Below, in pieces: positions 1 through 6,100 of a stretch of DNA of 7,477 nucleotides. The number at the start of each line of letters is the position of its first letter. The stretch's first letter is position 1. The position numbers were made by a program, and so were the translations under genes. The notes under the pieces are model-generated. The model made no database searches. It saw only the letters and a program-made list of their open reading frames with translations, and was not told the origin of the DNA. The DNA is from an uncultured Porphyromonadaceae bacterium (lineage in GTDB: Bacteria; Bacteroidota; Bacteroidia; Bacteroidales; Muribaculaceae): positions 1 through 7,477 of the forward strand of contig CAMWQF010000133.1 in the NCBI GenBank assembly GCA_947176285.1, given 5' to 3'.

Positions 1-51
1 GGCTTCAGTATGATTAAGAAATCTGAAAACTGACAACATACCTCGACAACG
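1..51. other. Short 5' leader upstream of the giant gene
   Basis: This stretch holds no gene that can be supported. In the frame of the giant gene there is a stop (TGA at 31-33), so the large reading frame cannot extend to the window's left edge. The ten codons before that stop could be the tail of an upstream gene or chance. The bases before ATG 52 are A- and C-rich and contain no purine-rich Shine-Dalgarno sequence, which is usual in Bacteroidetes. I looked for the Bacteroidetes promoter form (TTG, then TAnnTTTG) and did not find it here, so the promoter probably lies further upstream. Confidence 0.5.
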
Positions 52-70
52 ATGACAAAATACAACATAC
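33..70 (+). repeat. 9-bp direct repeat spanning the start codon
   Basis: ACAACATAC occurs at 33-41 and again at 62-70, one copy on each side of ATG 52, 29 bases apart start to start. The surrounding bases are also rich in ACAAC. A protein or RNA binding site is conceivable, but so is simple sequence bias. The spacing is close to but not exactly three helical turns. Confidence 0.25.
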
Positions 71-180
71 ATCCTCATTCCTGCAATGCGGAGCGAAGCG
101 AGCGAGCCTCCGCGCACTCTGCTTCCTTCAAAAGTAAGGCATCCGTAATCCTCGGCGAGCCCTTTGCCCCTCTGCGCGAG
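52..180 (+). other. Unusually long N-terminal extension before the signal segment
   Basis: Residues 1-43 are polar and rich in Ser, Ala, Arg, Lys and His, with several Arg/Lys and few acidic residues. Ordinary signal peptides have an n-region of only a few residues, so this one is several times longer than usual. In the DNA this part includes a GC-rich, GCGA-repeating stretch (94-107) flanked by a 6-bp inverted repeat. It may be a genuine extended signal-peptide region, or untranslated sequence if translation really starts at the in-frame CTG at 172. The ATG is the better choice because CTG starts are rare. Confidence 0.55.
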
Positions 181-3100
181 ATACTCCGCAGCCGACACCT
201 AACCGCCTTCGCTCTCCTCACCCTAACCCTCGCCCTCGCCACCCTCCCGGTGGCAGCCGAAGTCGTATACTCCGGCCTCAAGGAACTGAAGCACCTTGAG
301 CGCATTCCCGTGACTTCTGACGGCAACAACAATAGCGCAAAACTGTCAGTCCCCATCAATGGAAACACAGCCTACAAACTCCTCGACGGCGATAAATCCA
401 CCTCTTGGCAGTCTTGGACCCAACGCCAACATAATAACACAGAGACTCTTATTGTTCCAAGAGAGAATTATTCGGCCAATAGTTTGAATGATATTTGGCA
501 TGCTCAAGATGCAGATGGACCGGAAGCAATTGAATTTGAAATCAATCCGGACGGTACACCAAATTATTTTCTTACAACCAAGGCTATTCACGGACTTGGA
601 TCATTTATGATTTTTAATGGTGTTGATAACTATGTTGATTATTCTCAATCTGCTGGTACAATTTCATTTTTGCTAAGAATTAAAGGCTCAAAGACAGGTG
701 TGATTTCTCTATATGGTGGAGATACTTATCAAGGTAATTCAGAAGAAACGACCAAAGTTCCATTAAATTTGACTGGAGAAGTCCAGGAACAAGAGATTAT
801 AATACCTACAGCTGGCCTTGTGCGAGGTGTACAAGGTTGGCTTGCTATAGATGCAAGTCAATATGACGGAGATATAACAGTATATTCATTAAGGAATTTT
901 AAAACAGGAGGAGTACTTTTGACAAATTATAATGCTTATATTGACAAGACAGAATATAAGTTGGATGAAGATGCAACTACAACATATAGTATAGCAGGCA
1001 ATACAAACAATACTTTGTCAATAAGTGACGGACCTTTAAGGGTCTCATTAATAGATGAAAGTAAGAACGGTCTTGGTTATCTAAATGTGCTTGATGGAAT
1101 AGATTTTAGAAATGTAAATGATGAAATATCGTTTAAAATTAGGATTAAAGGAGCGGTTCCTGGTAATCTTAATTTTTATGGGGTTGGAGAAACTGAGCAA
1201 GAGCAAAACGGAGAAATAAAAACTGAAGTTAAGTATTTGGGTTATCAAAGCGTTGCATTGGACGGAAATATTCAGGATTTTGACGTAATATTAAGAAAAA
1301 ATGGTACTTTTACGACTAATAGGGGAGAAATATGCATTGATGCTGCAAATTACCATGGTGATTTAATAATATCATCAATCACAGACTTTAAGATAGATGG
1401 TGTTAGACATCCAGAGTTTGATAAAGAATATTATACAGAAGAAGATGCAACAAAATATACGTTAAATGGGCAAAATTATACAATGAGTCGAGGCGGTGGA
1501 AGACTAGTTGCCACTTACACAGATAATACTCCTGTAGTAGAGAAGAAAGGTTTTTTTCATTTTGCACTTGCCCAATTAGATAATAAAGATGTAGATAAAA
1601 ACGCCAAGTATAAAGTGCGTTTGAGATTACGTGGGGACACTCCAGGATCAGTTTATATACATATGAATAATGTAAATCTTACCCCAGTTCAAGTTGAAAC
1701 AATTTGGCGTGAACGGGAGGTGACGATTGACCATGGTACATATTCTTGGGGTCCAGGCAAAGACTGGATTGGTCTATTTGCCGGATTTACACGTTATAAC
1801 GGTAAACTCGATATAGATTGGGTTGAAGTATATCGGATAGATGAGGCAGTTGAGGATGGCTATGTTAGTTCAACTGAAAAGGAAGAACCGGCTTTTGCGA
1901 ACCAGCATTTCAAGGATTGGACTACGACAACTGGCGTAGATGGGAAAGTTCATATTCCGGAAATCTACAAATATGGGGGATATGACCCCGCTTATAATAA
2001 TGGTTATACCGATGAAGCAAATGATGAAGATCATCGAGGTTATATAACCTTTACTGATGGAGGCTCTAACAATTACAATTATTGGAAAAGTTTCACTATG
2101 TTGAGCGACCTTTCCATAGATAAGAATAAAAAGTATCGTATCGAATTAGAATTGAAGGGCAGTAAATCCGGAGCATTTCGTTTGGCTTTGGGTATGACTA
2201 ATCCATATCATTTCATTGAATCAGATATTATTAATGTCACAACTGATTGGAGCACACAAGAAGTTTATATTGACCCATCCGAAATTTTTAACCATGATGA
2301 TGTAGATTTTGACAAAACAGATAAAGCTATATTAAATTGTAATGTTGGCATGCTTGCCTCTAACATTCAATTTAGATCTATAAGAATTCTTGAACTTCCA
2401 GAAGAAATTAAATCTGTAGAAGACAAGGTAAACTTATCAGGTGGATGGCCCTTTAATCAAATAGGTAGTGTAAATGTTGAAAATGAAGTTGCAATAATTA
2501 AAAAGAAAAATTCTGAAGGCGAAGAGTACAATCAGCAAGTCTCTATTTATCACGGAACATTCAAAAAGGGTAGGAAATATGTCTTGAAAGCAGAAATGAA
2601 ATGTGAAGGACAAGACCTTGATTTGACACATTATCAACAGTTTTGTAGGTTAAAAAAAGGTTGGACCGATGAAATGATTGGATATTTGGATAAAATATTG
2701 AAAGCTGGAGATGATTTTGTAGAAGTTTCTCTTCCAATAGGGCCATATCCCAATGATGTCACAGATTTTATTAATTTTTTTAATTATGGATGGAATCATA
2801 ATAATATACTAGACAATGTTTTATATATTCGTAATATTAGATTGGTATCTTCAAATGAAGATGAAAAAAACGAATATTGTGATTATTCCACCATCAAAGA
2901 CGGGGATGTTCTTTACAATCAATTAACTGAGTTGAATGGAGATAAGGCTACTTTTGAATATATAGACGGAAAAACAGTGCTTTATGCAGAAAGTAAAAAG
3001 AATGGTACTAAAGGTCTTATTAATCTGACTCTTAAGCCTCAGACTAACTACAGAGTTAAGGTACATCTGAGAACAACAAATGCATCAGGTGATTTTAATA

Positions 3101-6100
3101 TCCGTCTTGGAGATGACAATTACTTACAGAAGCAGACAGTGAATGTAGGTCAGACCGGCTGGCAAACGATAGAAGCTGATTTCTATGATTTTAATTGTGA
3201 TGGCAATGGATACTGCGTGATAGAACCGGGTAGTTCCATGAGTGGAGATGTAATTGTAGATTGGGTGGAGATTATGGAGTTGCAACCTGCCCTCACAGAT
3301 AATTCAGAGGTAGGCTATAATTACTTTGACCTCAGACTCCCGGAACCTATTAAGAAAGGAGATATATATTATGTGAATGTGAGACGCGGCGCAACTGGTG
3401 CACCAACCGGTTCAAATCCTATACGTTTCCGTGCTACTACAATGGTAGATGGTGGGTCTTCGTCGAATGAAGTTCAACAAGGTGAATACGCGATAGGAGG
3501 TTACAGCGAGGTAAGTCATACATTGCATAAAGAGAATGCCTATGACAAGGATATGGCTTCCAACCAGTTTGTAAGAGTTGAGATAGTTAACGAGCCTGTC
3601 TCGACAAGCAACACGCTGCGATTATACTGTACAGGCAATGTATCGGGACATACTGTAATTATGCAGACACAATCGAATAGTAGTGTCTCAAATGTTCGGG
3701 TCCCTTCTCTATCGTTTGCCGAAGTTGGCTTATACAAATTTGCTCCATGGAAAAATACAGCAGCCGCAAGTAATGCCACTTGGGTGATGCCTATGATTTA
3801 TAGGTTTCAGCTTGAAGCCAATGCTATACGCGGAAATTATCCAAGTAATGCCATTGATGATGCCATTATTGGTGACGGTGCATGGATTGGAGGTTTGGAA
3901 AAGTCAAGATTCACAAGTGTAGGTAATAAACTATTTGACGGTCAATATGGACGCGATAACTCATGGCAACTTGATGATGAGAGCCATGCAAAGTATAGTT
4001 ATAAAGATGAAAGCAATAAGGATGTAGAAGTTTCTAAAACTTGCCTTGATATTCTTTTGCCTCCACTTAATGCCAACGAAGAAAAGAAAAGCATTTATAA
4101 AACTCTTCAGGATTATGAGAATGGGATGTTGCTTAAGGATAACAAAATCAATCTTGTAGTTCAATTTGGTCGTTCAAGTGATTTAAATATAAACTTCCCT
4201 CTTGAAATTCGGTATTGTGGGACTTCAGAAGACAACCCTGATTTCACGAAAGATTATGACACAAAGAAATCAGGATCCACTGCTCTGCAATGGAAAACCC
4301 TTGTGCTTCCTCGAGTAGATGCGTATGATGATATACTTTTCTCGATTGACGTTGATCCTTCTTGGAGAAGGGTCAGGATTGAATGTGCGGCTTCTTTCAA
4401 CCAGAATACAAGTGAAAACACAACGAACATGAATTTCGGGCTTGCCGAAATTCGTGCATTCCTTGAGTTCCCAAAAATTGATTTGGATCAATTTAACTAT
4501 GATGTTCTATATAATGATAGACTATTAGATTATCATAAAATAGATCGAGGAGAAGGAATAGCCGGGTTAAAATTGAGTGAATATGTGTGGAAGCATACAC
4601 GAGGAACGGTGGAGAGCATAAACAATCCTGTTCCTTATGCAACCCGCAAGGATATCGGGGGCAGCGATGATCGAAAGGTAAATAGAAACGAAGCTTTATA
4701 TCGCGAAAGTGGCGAATACAGATGGGCTGATGGATGGGAATCAGATGGATTCATTAACAAACTAAATGAGTTCTCCATAGGTAATTCTGCTTTGAAATTG
4801 GCAGACTTCAATTACATAACAAAGGATAATCCTGATGATTCCGACGGACTTAACGAAATTCAGAGTAAGACTTTAAAGGGAGATCGTCAGCGTACATACG
4901 TAGTAACTCACGAAATATACACTTTGCCTGGTAAGCGAGTGGATCTCTACCCTTACTCAGACATGCATTCGTCTGCTTATTATGAGGATCAATTCGTAAG
5001 ATGGTATGATTATAAGACAGATGGAACTCCGGAGAACCTGTTTTTCTTCACAGATCCTAAATCCGTAATTAAAACAAAAGATTACGGATTCTATGGTAGT
5101 CGCATCCTGCTTGATGCAATAAACAGGGGTCCCGGTACGGTAGGGTCTGTATATTTCAGTAAAGATGATGTTAAAGTCAAAAATAACAATGGAAAGGTGC
5201 CGGAAACATGGATAGCAGCTGACTTCGCTATCTGTCTTGCCGACTCGAACTATTTGGTTAAGATTAAACCTAATTTGCCAAATGATCACAAACCGGCAAG
5301 AACTGATACCTTAAGTAATTTTCAGCAACGATTTGGAGTCTCTTTCAATGAGGATGGTTCTAAAAAGTATGCAAAGGAAATACTTGAACCGACGATCACA
5401 TACCGTCACCTCTTCCATATTAAGGATGCATCTCAATTTGTTGATGATTTTTCAGGAAGTTATGACAAAAATATTGCCTATTTAAGAAAAAATCGTAAGT
5501 ATATTTCAGCGCGTGCAGGAGTTGACTTCACCATACGTCTTGAGAATGCCATGCCACTTGGTGAAGAATTGGCTGATATACTTAAAGACGATCCTGAAGA
5601 TAAGAATGACAACATAATCGAGAAATATAATTGCAATGACAAAACTAAGTCTGCTTATTTCTATAAAAAGGGGGATGGCGATTATGGGCGTGTGTGCAGT
5701 TATGCAATCGTAGCATACGATGCGTCAACATTCATTGCGTTATCTCCTAGTATAAAATCCGATAGTTTAATGGGTAACAATAGAATGTTCATTCCATATA
5801 AGAATTCATTTTATAACAATGTGAACACTATTGTATCCACTAAACTTGAAGATCAAAACGGAGGTGCGGACTGGATATATAATAATCGTGGTTTTGCACG
5901 CGCTATCTATTGTAAAGGAGCGAATGCAACGGAAGGCAAGTATCTTGTCAGAGTTTATGGTAAAGATGAAAAAGGAGATATTATAAAAATATTTGGATCA
6001 GATAACAAGCCACTGGTTGTGGCGGAATATGAGGTGACGTTTCTTCCTTTGTCTCAAGCTTCTTTCCTCCCGGAACACCGTTTGAAAAATCTAAAACCCA

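Noticed and set aside
1..33. Possible tail of an upstream gene (ten codons ending TGA at 31-33)
   Set aside because: Too short to support. Stops in the other two plus-strand frames (11-13 and 15-17) are equally compatible with a gene end, so no frame can be preferred.
1..51. Bacteroidetes-type promoter
   Set aside because: No TAnnTTTG with a TTG element at suitable distance is present in the 51 bases before the start codon.
75..368. A 97-codon minus-strand open frame opposite the start of the giant gene
   Set aside because: It is Arg-rich, low-complexity, lies entirely opposite the signal-peptide region in the GC-rich part, and looks like a by-product of GC-rich codons in the plus-strand gene.
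2865..2871. A AAAAAC heptamer in the right phase for -1 ribosomal frameshifting
   Set aside because: The shifted frame meets a stop at 2880-2882 and I see no downstream structure in this AT-rich stretch. Such A-runs are expected by chance here.
481..3294. Phase-variable homopolymer or short tandem repeat tract in the gene
   Set aside because: The longest runs are about seven A and seven or fewer T. There is no poly-G/C tract or short-unit tandem repeat of the kind that drives slipped-strand variation.
4957..5289. A 110-codon open frame overlapping the giant gene
   Set aside because: It overlaps a well-supported coding frame, shows no domain or start signal of its own, and has the look of a shadow frame in AT-rich sequence. 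The same holds for the other small frames between 2437 and 6936.
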